This document shows, piece after piece, positions 42,923-53,259 of a DNA stretch of 64,000 bases. The translations under genes were made by a program, and so were the position numbers. The notes beneath the pieces were generated by a model. It did no database searches. It was not told the origin of the DNA and was given only the letters and a program-made list of their open reading frames with translations. Source of the stretch: Paludibacteraceae bacterium (lineage in GTDB: Bacteria > Bacteroidota > Bacteroidia > Bacteroidales > Paludibacteraceae); the NCBI GenBank assembly GCA_017464025.1, contig JAFUEI010000051.1:25251-89250 (forward strand), written 5' to 3'. Each line of letters opens with the position of its first letter. The first letter of the stretch is position 1.

Positions 42923-44485
42923 ATGAAACTGAAAGACAATACGCTGTATGCTCTGCTGTGCATCGTGGCAGGTGTCGTTCTGGCATCGGCCTACAGCTAT
43001 ACGCTTGACACGAAGCTCGACCTGAACGGCGACAACGCCGCCTACATCTCGTTAGCCCGCAACATGGCCGCAGGCGAGGGATACGCCCAACAGACGCCAC
43101 AAGGAATGGTGCATGTAAGCCACTTCCCGCCCGGTTATCCGGCTATACTGAGCGTCTTCATGCGCATGGGCATTGACAATCTGCTCTTCTTCAAAGTGCT
43201 GAATGCCGTCTTCCTGTTTGCGGCTATTTGCCTGCTGCTATGGGCGTTGGGGAAAGCGACGCGCCAACGTTGGGTAGTGCTGGCCGCTTTGGTGCTGGCC
43301 TGTCTGAGTCCGCAGTTGCTCCATTTTGCCGGTATGGCCATGTCGGAGATGAGTTATCTGCTGTGCATGGCTTTGAGCATCTTCTGCCTATGGCAGTACA
43401 GCGCTACGGAGACGCCGTTCTGGCGGTCTGCCTGGTTCTGGGCAGCCATCGTAACAGCCATGTGCGCTTACCATATCCGCACAGTGGGAATGGCTCTGAT
43501 GCTCGCTATCGTGGTCTTCCTGCTTTTCCGCAAAGAGTGGGCAGCCGCAGGTGCCAGCGTAGTGTCGATGGTCGTGCTCATGCTCCCGTGGGCGCTGCGC
43601 AATGCCCACTACGGCATCCAGTCACGCTATTTCGGCACCATCATGACAGTGAACCCCTGGCGCCCGGAAGAAGGCACCATCAGCTCGGTGGGCGAGTTTG
43701 CGGAGAAGATGCTCACCAACCTGGACGAGACCGTCATCAAGGGTTTCCCCGAGGTATTGTTCCCCTTCCTGAAGCTACAGCCCGAGCCTTCGGGCTTCTG
43801 GGGCATAGCGGCCGGCCTGTTAGTGCTGGCCGTCATCGTCTGGGGAGCCTGGAACACCGGCCGTCTGCGCTGGCTCATGCTGGCCTTCCTCGCCGGCAAC
43901 ATCGGTTTGTTCGCCCTATGGCACGGCGGCAACGGGACGCGCTATGTGACCCCCATTATTCCGTTCGTATATGTGCTGTTCTACAACGGTCTGTTCGCTC
44001 TGGTCCGGCTGCCTTTGCGCCGTTGGGTCGGCGACGACTCGCGCTGGGGACTGCTCCTGCTGCTCATGGCACTACCTATGCGCGCACCGCTGACGGAGAT
44101 GCACAAGCAGTCGGCCATGCCCTACAACCGAGCTTACCGCAACTATTTCCGTATGGCCACAGAGCTTGACCGGAAGCTGCCCGCCGGCACCGTGGTATCG
44201 AGCCGCAAGCCCGACCTCTTCCGCTACTATGCGCCCCACCTGATAGCCACCAACTACCGCTTCGATGTCAACCCCGATACGGTGATTGCCCACATGGTAA
44301 GCAACAAGGTGGACTACGTCATCCTCGAGCAGTTGGGCTACAGCTCCACGCCGCGCTATCTGCTGCCTGCCGTGCAGGCCCGGCCCGGGCTCTTCCCCAT
44401 AGCCTGGCAGCTGCCCAATCCCGACACCTACCTGCTGCGCTTCGAGCGCGGGAAGGCCGAAGAAATGCTGAAGAAACAAGACTAA
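42923..44485 (+). CDS. GT-C-fold polyprenyl-phosphate-sugar-dependent glycosyltransferase
   Basis: This 520-residue integral membrane protein has about ten hydrophobic helices and a C-terminal soluble domain of about 110 residues. The first periplasmic loop has the acidic DLNGDNAAYISLARNMAAGE, equivalent to the Asp-containing catalytic loop of the PMT/ArnT GT39-like families, followed by HVSHFPPGYPAIL. It probably transfers a sugar from a lipid carrier to an extracytoplasmic glycan. The next two genes encode a GT2 enzyme and a GtrA-like protein, which fits a three-component Gtr system in which this is the terminal transferase. The acceptor is unknown. Confidence 0.82.
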   Translation: MKLKDNTLYALLCIVAGVVLASAYSYTLDTKLDLNGDNAAYISLARNMAAGEGYAQQTPQGMVHVSHFPPGYPAILSVFMRMGIDNLLFFKVLNAVFLFAAICLLLWALGKATRQRWVVLAALVLACLSPQLLHFAGMAMSEMSYLLCMALSIFCLWQYSATETPFWRSAWFWAAIVTAMCAYHIRTVGMALMLAIVVFLLFRKEWAAAGASVVSMVVLMLPWALRNAHYGIQSRYFGTIMTVNPWRPEEGTISSVGEFAEKMLTNLDETVIKGFPEVLFPFLKLQPEPSGFWGIAAGLLVLAVIVWGAWNTGRLRWLMLAFLAGNIGLFALWHGGNGTRYVTPIIPFVYVLFYNGLFALVRLPLRRWVGDDSRWGLLLLLMALPMRAPLTEMHKQSAMPYNRAYRNYFRMATELDRKLPAGTVVSSRKPDLFRYYAPHLIATNYRFDVNPDTVIAHMVSNKVDYVILEQLGYSSTPRYLLPAVQARPGLFPIAWQLPNPDTYLLRFERGKAEEMLKKQD

Positions 44486-44521
44486 CAAGAAAACTCAGGA
44501 CACACCCTTATACCCCACCCC

Positions 44522-45262
44522 ATGATCAACGGAAAAAAGATAATCGCCGTCATGCCGGCCTACAATGCAGAAAAGACGCTGGAACAGACCTATGCCGAGA
44601 TACCGATGGACATCGTGGACGAAGTGATTCTCACCGACGACTGTTCCAAAGACGACACCGTGCACAAAGCCCGCCAGTTGGGCATCCGCGAAGTGATTGT
44701 GCATGAGCGCAACAAAGGCTACGGAGGCAACCAGAAGACCTGCTACAACCGTGCCCTCGAATTGGGAGCCGACATCGTCATCATGATTCATCCCGACTAT
44801 CAGTACACCCCCTTGCTCGTGCAGTCGATGGTATATATGATAGCCAACGGCGTCTATCCCGTCTGCCTTGCCTCGCGCATCCTCGGCAAAGGCGCCCTCA
44901 AAGGCGGCATGCCGCTCATCAAATACATCGCCAACCGCGGGCTCACCTTCGTGCAGAACGTGCTGCTCAACCAGAAACTGTCGGAGTATCACACAGGCTA
45001 TCGCGCCTTCTCGGCCGAGGTGCTGCGTGCCATCGACTACAACGGCAACAGCGACGACTTCATCTTCGACAACGAGATGCTGGCCCAGATCTTCTACAAA
45101 GGCTATGAGATCGGCGAGGTGACCTGCCCGACCAAATACTTCGACGATGCGTCTTCCATCAACCTCAGGCGCAGCACCATCTACGGCTTAGGCTGCCTGC
45201 GCGTCTCGATGGTATATCGCCTCTCAAAATGGCACCTGATGAAATCAAAGCTGTTCCGCTAA
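44522..45262 (+). CDS. GT2-family (GtrB/DPM1-like) lipid-carrier glycosyltransferase
   Basis: This 246-residue GT-A-fold transferase is expected to attach a sugar from UDP- or GDP-sugar to polyprenyl phosphate at the cytoplasmic face. The metal motif region is LTDDCSKDDTVHKARQLG, and DIVIMIHPDYQYTP holds the second acidic site. GYRAFSAEVLRAIDYNGNSDDFIFDNEM is typical of the dolichol-phosphate-mannose synthase branch. The C-terminal transmembrane helices of full GtrB are missing. The gene ends in TAA directly abutting the ATG of the GtrA gene. Confidence 0.87.
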   Translation: MINGKKIIAVMPAYNAEKTLEQTYAEIPMDIVDEVILTDDCSKDDTVHKARQLGIREVIVHERNKGYGGNQKTCYNRALELGADIVIMIHPDYQYTPLLVQSMVYMIANGVYPVCLASRILGKGALKGGMPLIKYIANRGLTFVQNVLLNQKLSEYHTGYRAFSAEVLRAIDYNGNSDDFIFDNEMLAQIFYKGYEIGEVTCPTKYFDDASSINLRRSTIYGLGCLRVSMVYRLSKWHLMKSKLFR

Positions 45263-45709
45263 ATGAACCTGCAGGGCTATCTTGACCAACTGCGGCGTCC
45301 TACGGGCGGCCTGTGGCGCCAACTGGTGCGCTACGCGTTCTCCGGCGGGCTTGCCTTTGCGGTGGACTTCGGCCTGCTGTGGTTCATCACCAGTTGCCTT
45401 CATGCCAACTACCTCACAGGAGCCTTCTTCGGTTATTTGGCAGGCCTCGTCATCACCTACCTGCTCAGCATCCGCTGGATATTCAACGAACGGCGCTTCA
45501 AGAGCCGCACGGCGGAGTTTCTCCTCTTCGCCCTCATAGGCGGCGCCGGCATGCTGCTTACGCAAGGCTGCATGTACGTGTTCACGGAATATGTCTTCGG
45601 CGAGCACCTGTATTTGTGCTCCAAACTGTTGACCACGGTAATCGTGTCGCTCTTCAATTTCGTGATGAAGAAGCTGTTGCTTTTCACGCAAGGGCACCGA
45701 GACTCTTGA
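45263..45709 (+). CDS. GtrA-family membrane protein
   Basis: This 148-residue protein has four transmembrane segments: LVRYAFSGGLAFAVDFGLLW, LTGAFFGYLAGLVITYLL, AEFLLFALIGGAGMLLTQG and LYLCSKLLTTVIVSLFNFVM. The segments FSGGLAF and NFVMKKLLLF are hallmarks of GtrA, proposed to flip the carrier-linked sugar made by GtrB. The start codon touches the stop of the GT2 gene. Together with the GT-C protein this completes a GtrA/GtrB/GtrC-like set. Confidence 0.9.
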   Translation: MNLQGYLDQLRRPTGGLWRQLVRYAFSGGLAFAVDFGLLWFITSCLHANYLTGAFFGYLAGLVITYLLSIRWIFNERRFKSRTAEFLLFALIGGAGMLLTQGCMYVFTEYVFGEHLYLCSKLLTTVIVSLFNFVMKKLLLFTQGHRDS

Positions 45710-45759
45710 AAACTCACCAATCCCCGTACTTTCTCCGCGAAAATATTTTCAGGAAACGG

Positions 45760-45790
45760 TTGCGGGATAGAAAATAAAAACGTATCTTTG
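45760..45790 (+). promoter_or_regulatory. Promoter of the 45.8 kb leader transcript
   Basis: TTGC (45760-45763), a 19-base spacer and TATCTTTG (45783-45790). Transcription would begin near 45797, about 180 bases before the next annotated gene. Confidence 0.68.
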
Positions 45791-45813
45791 CAACCGAAAC
45801 CGAAACATGCAAC

Positions 45814-45888
45814 ATGACAACCGAAGTTTCATACAACAGCAAGAGGCACAAGCAGTTTTCAGCTGCCATTGTGCGAGGCGAAAGATAA
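45814..45888 (+). CDS. Possible 24-residue leader peptide
   Basis: A short frame, MTTEVSYNSKRHKQFSAAIV plus four residues, begins about 18 bases after the predicted transcription start. Its stop codon lies in the first arm of a terminator-like hairpin (45887-45917), the arrangement of translation-coupled attenuators. Composition is basic with no run of a single amino acid, so no particular effector is suggested. Whether it is translated is not known. Nothing else supports it. Confidence 0.35.
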   Translation: MTTEVSYNSKRHKQFSAAIVRGER

Positions 45889-45917
45889 GTGTGCACCCCA
45901 TGTGCGCACTTTTTTGT
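45887..45917 (+). terminator. Terminator-like hairpin upstream of the secreted protein gene (possible attenuator)
   Basis: AAGTGTGC (45887-45894) and GCGCACTT (45904-45911) form an 8-bp stem with one G-U pair, followed by a T tract (TTTTTTG). It would end a transcript of about 115 bases from the promoter at 45760, or act as an attenuator for 45977. Confidence 0.7.
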
Positions 45918-45976
45918 TTGCATAGTCAACGACAAAACAACAACTCATAATACAAACCCTCAAAATCATTATCACA

Positions 45977-47263
45977 ATGAAAAAAATTACTTCTCTGTTT
46001 GCGCTGATGTGCGCAACCACACTGCTGTTTGCAGCAGAACCCAAAGTAGTCACTATTGACTTTACCGATTCCAACTGGAATCTGCCGACAGATTATGTCA
46101 AAACAGCAGCATCTTATACCTATGGTGATTATACCATCAGTTTCAGTGCTTCATCAAACGGCCATAAAGTAGGAGTCACCAAAGACAAAAACAACAACAT
46201 CACTTCGTATGACTATCTTATCATGGGCAAAAAAGATGCTCTTCTTACCTTGCCGGTTCTGACCATGGACGTTGCAAAGATAGTTGTATATGGAAGAACA
46301 GCAGCCTCCACGAATGTTGAGTTCAATCTCGGCGTAATCACAGCCACTGACACTACCATGATTCTTTCCACCAATGAAAAAGATGCCACCAAAAACCACG
46401 ATCTGCTCATTCCTTCCCAATATCAAAAGGCCGGGACCAAGTATGCCATCAAGATCATGAATGCTTATAACATGCAGATTACCAAAATTGAGATGATTGA
46501 AGTCGTAGCCGGAGCACCTGATGTTCCTACTTTTTCGCTTGCAGCCGGTGCCTATAACAGCAATCAGCAAGTTACTTTGACTTGTACCACCGAAGGAGCC
46601 AAGATTTATTACACCACCGATGAAACTACTCCCACCGAAACATCAACGGAATATACCACTCCCATTACAGTGGACAAGACGACCACCATCAAGGCTATTG
46701 CCATTAAGGACGGAATAAGCAGCGAAGTTGCCATAGCTAAATATGTAATTGCTACTATACAAGGCAAAGGTACAAAGGACGCTCCCTTTACTGTTAAAGA
46801 CGTTCAGACCCTGACAGCATCCTATGCTGATAAATGCTGGGTAGAAGGCTACATTCTGGGAGTTAGTGGTTCCAGCAATAGTGGTGCTTTTGCTTTCACC
46901 AATACAATTGCTGTTTCCAACCTCGTTATTGCCGACGTTGCCAACGAAGAGGAGCCCGCCAATGCCATTCCCGTTGAACTGAAGAATGGTAGTGACGCCC
47001 GCACCCAACTGAACATCAAAGACAACAGTGCCAATATCGGCAAAAAAGTAAAACTGTATGGCACGCTGGAGAGCTATTTCTCCACAGTTGGCGTGAAGAA
47101 CATCGAGGAGTTTGAATTAGAGGGCAGCGGCAACCCCACCGGCCTTGACGCCGTGGAGACGCTCAACATCAACGCCCCGATGTACAACCTCATGGGTCAG
47201 CAGGTTACGGCCGACTACAAGGGCATCGTCCTGCAGAACGGACAGAAATATCTGCTCCAATAA
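45977..47263 (+). CDS. Secreted protein with chitobiase-like and OB-fold-like domains
   Basis: This 428-residue protein has the signal peptide MKKITSLFALMCATTLLFAA. After about 150 strand-rich residues comes an FN3/CHB_HEX_C-like domain (YNSNQQVTLTCTTEGAKIYY, TDETTPTE, IKAIAIKDG). A DUF6359-like OB-fold region follows (GTKDAPFTVKDVQTL ... CWVEGYILGVSGSS ... KKVKLYGTLESYFS). The last residues (MYNLMGQQVTADYKGIVLQN) resemble the C-terminal tails of exported Bacteroidales proteins. It probably sits at the cell surface. It lies behind a possible attenuated leader and ends at a very strong terminator. Confidence 0.8.
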   Translation: MKKITSLFALMCATTLLFAAEPKVVTIDFTDSNWNLPTDYVKTAASYTYGDYTISFSASSNGHKVGVTKDKNNNITSYDYLIMGKKDALLTLPVLTMDVAKIVVYGRTAASTNVEFNLGVITATDTTMILSTNEKDATKNHDLLIPSQYQKAGTKYAIKIMNAYNMQITKIEMIEVVAGAPDVPTFSLAAGAYNSNQQVTLTCTTEGAKIYYTTDETTPTETSTEYTTPITVDKTTTIKAIAIKDGISSEVAIAKYVIATIQGKGTKDAPFTVKDVQTLTASYADKCWVEGYILGVSGSSNSGAFAFTNTIAVSNLVIADVANEEEPANAIPVELKNGSDARTQLNIKDNSANIGKKVKLYGTLESYFSTVGVKNIEEFELEGSGNPTGLDAVETLNINAPMYNLMGQQVTADYKGIVLQNGQKYLLQ

Positions 47264-47339
47264 GCCGGGATAGCCCCGAAGGCTCTTAAGGACCTTAAAG
47301 ACTCTAAGAACCGTAAAGGCCCTACCGCCCACTCTCCTG

Positions 47340-47376
47340 ACAGCGGTGCTCACGACGTGAGCACCGCTGTTTTTTG
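47340..47376 (+). terminator. Strong intrinsic terminator
   Basis: A perfect 14-bp stem, ACAGCGGTGCTCAC / GTGAGCACCGCTGT, with a 3-base loop, followed by seven T residues. It ends the secreted protein transcript. Confidence 0.93.
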
Positions 47377-47386
47377 CTGCCTATGC

Positions 47387-47403
47387 TCTGCCAATTTGGC
47401 AGA
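47387..47403. promoter_or_regulatory. 17-bp palindrome upstream of groES
   Basis: TCTGCCAATTTGGCAGA is an almost perfect palindrome, 82 bases before the groES ATG. A related half-site, AGTTTGGCAT, lies at 47410. It is not the CIRCE element, so a different heat-shock control is possible. Confidence 0.45.
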
Positions 47404-47484
47404 AAGCCGAGTTTGGCATATTATATGCAGTCAAGCGGGTGTCCACCTGAGATACGACAACAAACATTAACACATCATACTACT

Positions 47485-47760
47485 ATGACAAACGTAAAAC
47501 CCCTGGCTGACAGAGTGCTGGTGCGCCCTGTAGCCGCAGAAGAGAAGACCGTCGGCGGCATCATCATCCCCGACAGCGCAAAAGAGAAGCCCTTGAAAGG
47601 CGAAGTGATTGCCGTAGGCAACGGCACAAAAGACGAGCAGATGGTGCTCAAACAGGGCGACACCGTGTTGTATGGCAAATATGCCGGCACCGAACTGGAA
47701 ATCGACGGTGAGAAGCTGCTCATCATGCGCCAATCGGACGTATTAGCGGTGATAGGATAA
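47485..47760 (+). CDS. groES: Co-chaperonin GroES
   Basis: This 91-residue Hsp10 caps the GroEL folding chamber. [20 protein letters not shown] (mobile-loop start), [13 protein letters not shown] and [20 protein letters not shown] match the family. It is followed by groEL after 64 bases, the standard operon. Confidence 0.97.
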   Translation: MTNVKPLADRVLVRPVAAEEKTVGGIIIPDSAKEKPLKGEVIAVGNGTKDEQMVLKQGDTVLYGKYAGTELEIDGEKLLIMRQSDVLAVIG

Positions 47761-47809
47761 GAGAATCGGTTAGTTTACTATACTACTATATAATAAACGA
47801 AAACAATAA

Positions 47810-49453
<1,644 letters not shown>

Positions 49454-49471
49454 GACATTCAACCCTCTATT

Positions 49472-49512
49472 AAAAAGGCACATTGCCCTGTCGGGGCAGT
49501 GTGCTTTTTTTG
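49472..49512 (+). terminator. Terminator after groEL
   Basis: AAAAAGGCACATTGCCC tgtc GGGGCAGTGTGCTTTTTTT forms a long stem with an A tract before and a T tract after it. Confidence 0.9.
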
Positions 49513-49950
49513 TGGAACATGGCCACCTTCTCATAAGCAGGCAGATATTGTTCTTCCTTACCGGCTTCAGTGAACAACGCAGGAGTGGAAGCCATCGGCC
49601 ATGTTGTTTTATCGCGTTTATTGAAGAACGAATCCAGTGTCCAACGCCATTGAGCCTCTGTAGCAGTTGTCAAATCCCAGCCATTAGCGTTGCATACACC
49701 AATCAGATAATCAGCAAGCCATTTCCAACTGGCAGTTTCGCTGAGCATCATCGTGGACACACCAGTAGCGACCGCGGCAACCGTTTGTCGGTGCAAATTT
49801 AGTCTGTCACCGTCCCTGAACGCTTCTGAAACGATGTGTTTAAGAGCACAAACGCCTGTCGTAAACAGCCAACAAACTGACTGACACAGAATAGCAATCA
49901 GCGCACGCGGTGCATTTTCAGTTTCGGAAGGTTTCGGTTCAGCGTCACGG

Positions 49951-49982
49951 CTTGTCGGAATCAGAAAAAAGGCATATCTTTG
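49951..49982 (+). promoter_or_regulatory. Promoter of the addA-addB operon
   Basis: CTTG (49951-49954), a 20-base spacer and TATCTTTG (49975-49982). It places the start of addA at the ATG at 50024, not at earlier in-frame codons. Confidence 0.7.
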
Positions 49983-50023
49983 TGCACTACAAAAAGAAGC
50001 ACAATCACGACTACAGCGAAGGT

Positions 50024-53000
50024 ATGGAATCCACGCGGACACTAACGGTATGCAGCGCCTCGGCCGGAAGCGGCAAGACCTTTACGCTCGCGGCACGCTA
50101 TGTAGGCCTGCTGCTGGACGGAGCAAGCTACCGCTCCATTCTGGCCGTCACGTTCACCAACAAGGCCACTGCCGAAATGAAAGAGCGCATCCTGCTCTAT
50201 CTGTACGGTATCGCCCATGCGCTGCCCTCGGCCGAGAGTGCGTTCATGGCTGCCAAAGATGCCATGCGCCACGCCTCGCATACCGCCGATGCTGCACTGC
50301 GGCAGCGTGCAGGGGAGGTGCTGATGCAGATTCTGGCCGACTACGACAACATGCACGTCACCACCATCGACACCTTCATGCAGCAACTGCTCACCGGCCT
50401 TATCAGGATGCTGGGCGAGGCACAGGCTACAGGCGTGGAACTCGACACCGGTGCCGTCACCGCCAAGGCGGTGGACAGCCTGCTGCAGGGCAAGGAAGAT
50501 ATCGCTACCGACTATATCACCCGCCTCCGCCAGTATGCCGGACAACGCTTGGACGATGAGAAGAACTGGGACCTCAGGGCCGACCTCGTGGCCACAATGA
50601 AGGAGCTGTTTCAGGAGAGCGCACAGGTGCTCGACTTGGAGGGCAAACTGCCGCTTGATCCTGCCCTGCTGGATGCCTACCGCGAAGAAGTGCGCTGGCA
50701 GAAGCATCCCGACATCGCGGCACTGCGCCGCCTGATGGAGCAGCTAAGCGATTGGGACCCCGAGACGGAGATGGAGACCCATGCCAAGCCCTATCGGAAA
50801 CTGCTTGACGAAACAGCCTTAAGCCTGGCCAATCCCCTCGGGATGGACAAGAAGCTGCGGTTCCGCGGACTGACGGACGCCGAGCAGCGCAAGTTCGACG
50901 AGGGAGAAGCCGCCTTCGCCGCCTTCTTCAAGGACGGGGCACGCGGACAGGCTCTCTACAGCAAGGTCGCCCGACTGCTGGAGCTGCATAAGCGATGCCG
51001 CAAAGTGCTCTTCACATGGCAGTGCTCCACCTCGCGGCTCAACGACCTCGCCCTCGCCGCTGACGTCAAGAAGGCGGTACGCCGCCAGCTCGCCGACGAG
51101 AGCCGCCTCCTGCTCGCCGAAACGGCCAACCGCCTCAGCAAGGCGGCCGACTGCGTGGACTTCATCCTGGAGAAAGCGGGCATACGCTACCAGCATATCA
51201 TGATTGACGAGTTTCAGGACACCAGCACGCTCCAGTGGCGCAACCTCCGGCCCCTGCTGGAGGAACTGCTCAGCCGCATCACGGGATCGGCACTGATTGT
51301 GGGCGACATGAAGCAAAGCATCTACCGCTGGCGCAACGGCGACTGGCGCATCATGAGCAGCCTGCCGGCCGACAAGGTACTCAGCCGCTACTACACTCCC
51401 CTTGACAAGGCACGCAACTGGCGCTCCGCACGCGAGATAGTCCGTTTCAATCTGCAGCTCTTCCGCCGGCTGACGGCCGATGCACCGGCCGGAATCAAGG
51501 AGAAAGTAGCCGCCATCTACAGTCATGAGTTCGACCCCGCTGCACCACAGCCGGACATTGCCGGCTACTACAATCCCGCCAATGCAGGAGGCTTCGTCAG
51601 TTTCACGGCCCTGCCCTGCCGTGCCGCCCGTCAGGCCGGTGCCGCCCTGCCGCTCATGGCCGAAGCGGAAGAGACGGCGGCAGAAGACATGTTCCTGCGC
51701 ATAGAAGAACTGCTCGCCGGGGGCGACAGGCCCGCCGACATGATGATCCTCATACGCACCAACAAAGAGGCCGACCGCCTGACAGCCTGCTTCCGCCGGC
51801 TGGCTGAATCCGGAGAACATCCCGCTTTGGCCGCAACCCGCCTTGTGTCGGGCGACAGCTTCCTGTTGCGCTCGTCAGCATCGGTCCAGACCGTCATGCA
51901 CGCCCTGCGCTATATGGTGAAAGGCGATGACGTGTCCGCCAAATACGTGTCCCTCGCCTGCAGCGAAGACACGCTCCTTCGGTTGCGCAGGCTGAATCCC
52001 GACCTGCCGCTGTACGAACTGCTGCAGCAGACGGTGCGCCTCTGCATACCCGGCCGGGCAACCGACTTGGCCTACATCAACTGCCTCATGGATTGCGCCA
52101 TCGACTTCATCGGCAAAGAGGGAGCCTCCGCATCCGCCTTCCTCGCCTATTGGGACGAACGCCTGCAGCAGAAGGCTGTTCCGACTGCCGATACCACCGG
52201 CATCCAGTTGCTCACCATCCACAAAGCCAAAGGCTTGGAAGCTAAGAGCGTATTCCTCCCTGCCTGCCACTGGGAACTGCTCAAAGAGAAAGGGGTGGTC
52301 TGGTGCAGGGATGCCGCTGCCGCTCACGACTTTTGTCTGCCGGTCTCTTTCTCCTCCGACATGCGCGAATCGGCCTACGAGGCCGGATACGAAGAGGAGC
52401 GCTGCATGCAGTATGTGGACAATCTGAACCTGCTCTATGTCGCCCTCACCCGCGCCGCTAAGCGGCTCTACGTCTATGCCTGCCTACCCTGCACCGCCGG
52501 CGAGATACCGAAGCAGAACAACGTAGGTGCCCTCATGCTCAACGCCCTCGGCCTGCAAGAGGAGTTCCGACAAAAGGTGGAGAATCCCGGGCAGGACGAC
52601 AGCGGACCGCTACGCATCACTTGGACGACAGGCGAAACAACACTCCCTGAAACAGAACAACGCAAGGCAGAACCCGGGGTGTTCAGTTTCGACGGAGCCC
52701 CCGCCGTCCCGGCCGCGCTCGTACAGAACGACGGACAGGTCGAGTTCAGGCAGACCCAGCAGGCGGTTGACTATCTGCTGCTGGGCGAGGAACGCGCGGC
52801 ACAGAAGACGGCACAACTCTCCTTCGGCACCGTGTGCCACGATATCATGGCGGCCATGACCACCCGCGAGGACGAAGAGCAGGCACTGGTCCAGGCCGTC
52901 GGACGGGGCCTACTCGCTTCCGGAGAAGAAGAACTGCAAGCCCGCCGCTTCATCGACCGCGCATGGAGCAACCCGCTGATGTGCGACTGGTTCAGCGGCA

Positions 53001-53245
53001 ACTGGCAACTCTTGCGGGAAACCACCCTCTTGCAGGCCGATGCCCCCGAGTTGCGGCCCGACCGCGTCATGCTCCGCCACGATAGCGCCATCGTGCTCGA
53101 CTATAAGTTCGGACGGCTCCGCAGCACCCGCTACGAAGAGCAGGTGCGCACCTACATGGATGCCGTCCGCCGCATGGGCTACACCGCCGTCAAAGGATAC
53201 CTTTGGTATGCCAACTACGGCGAACTGGTGGAAGTTGTAAGTTAG
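50024..53245 (+). CDS. addA: AddA-type UvrD-family helicase/nuclease
   Basis: This 1073-residue protein is the helicase-nuclease subunit of an AddAB/RecBCD-like complex that resects double-strand breaks. Walker A: CSASAGSGKTFTLAARYVG. The Walker B/motif II region is HIMIDEFQDTSTLQWRNLRP, motif IV is GDMKQSIYRWRNGD, and motif V/VI LTIHKAKGLEAKSVFLPAC with YVALTRAAKRLYVYA. The C-terminal RecB-like nuclease has VMLRHDSAIVLDYKFGRLRS, where D-Y-K supplies the active-site Asp and Lys. The start at 50024 agrees with the promoter. Confidence 0.9.
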   Translation: MESTRTLTVCSASAGSGKTFTLAARYVGLLLDGASYRSILAVTFTNKATAEMKERILLYLYGIAHALPSAESAFMAAKDAMRHASHTADAALRQRAGEVLMQILADYDNMHVTTIDTFMQQLLTGLIRMLGEAQATGVELDTGAVTAKAVDSLLQGKEDIATDYITRLRQYAGQRLDDEKNWDLRADLVATMKELFQESAQVLDLEGKLPLDPALLDAYREEVRWQKHPDIAALRRLMEQLSDWDPETEMETHAKPYRKLLDETALSLANPLGMDKKLRFRGLTDAEQRKFDEGEAAFAAFFKDGARGQALYSKVARLLELHKRCRKVLFTWQCSTSRLNDLALAADVKKAVRRQLADESRLLLAETANRLSKAADCVDFILEKAGIRYQHIMIDEFQDTSTLQWRNLRPLLEELLSRITGSALIVGDMKQSIYRWRNGDWRIMSSLPADKVLSRYYTPLDKARNWRSAREIVRFNLQLFRRLTADAPAGIKEKVAAIYSHEFDPAAPQPDIAGYYNPANAGGFVSFTALPCRAARQAGAALPLMAEAEETAAEDMFLRIEELLAGGDRPADMMILIRTNKEADRLTACFRRLAESGEHPALAATRLVSGDSFLLRSSASVQTVMHALRYMVKGDDVSAKYVSLACSEDTLLRLRRLNPDLPLYELLQQTVRLCIPGRATDLAYINCLMDCAIDFIGKEGASASAFLAYWDERLQQKAVPTADTTGIQLLTIHKAKGLEAKSVFLPACHWELLKEKGVVWCRDAAAAHDFCLPVSFSSDMRESAYEAGYEEERCMQYVDNLNLLYVALTRAAKRLYVYACLPCTAGEIPKQNNVGALMLNALGLQEEFRQKVENPGQDDSGPLRITWTTGETTLPETEQRKAEPGVFSFDGAPAVPAALVQNDGQVEFRQTQQAVDYLLLGEERAAQKTAQLSFGTVCHDIMAAMTTREDEEQALVQAVGRGLLASGEEELQARRFIDRAWSNPLMCDWFSGNWQLLRETTLLQADAPELRPDRVMLRHDSAIVLDYKFGRLRSTRYEEQVRTYMDAVRRMGYTAVKGYLWYANYGELVEVVS

Positions 53246-53259
53246 AGAATCTGACGCTT

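Larger units (their letters stand above)
49454..50023. other. Interval between groEL and addA with an unassigned open frame
   Basis: It holds the groEL terminator and the addA promoter (49951-49982). On the minus strand a frame is open from about 50042 to 49470. Its part at 49500-49760 reads TASWKWLADYLIGVCNANGW and EAQWRWTLDSFFNKRDKTTW, a Trp-rich stretch more protein-like than random, while the rest overlaps the addA promoter. It could be a gene remnant; I do not recognise a family. Confidence 0.4.
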
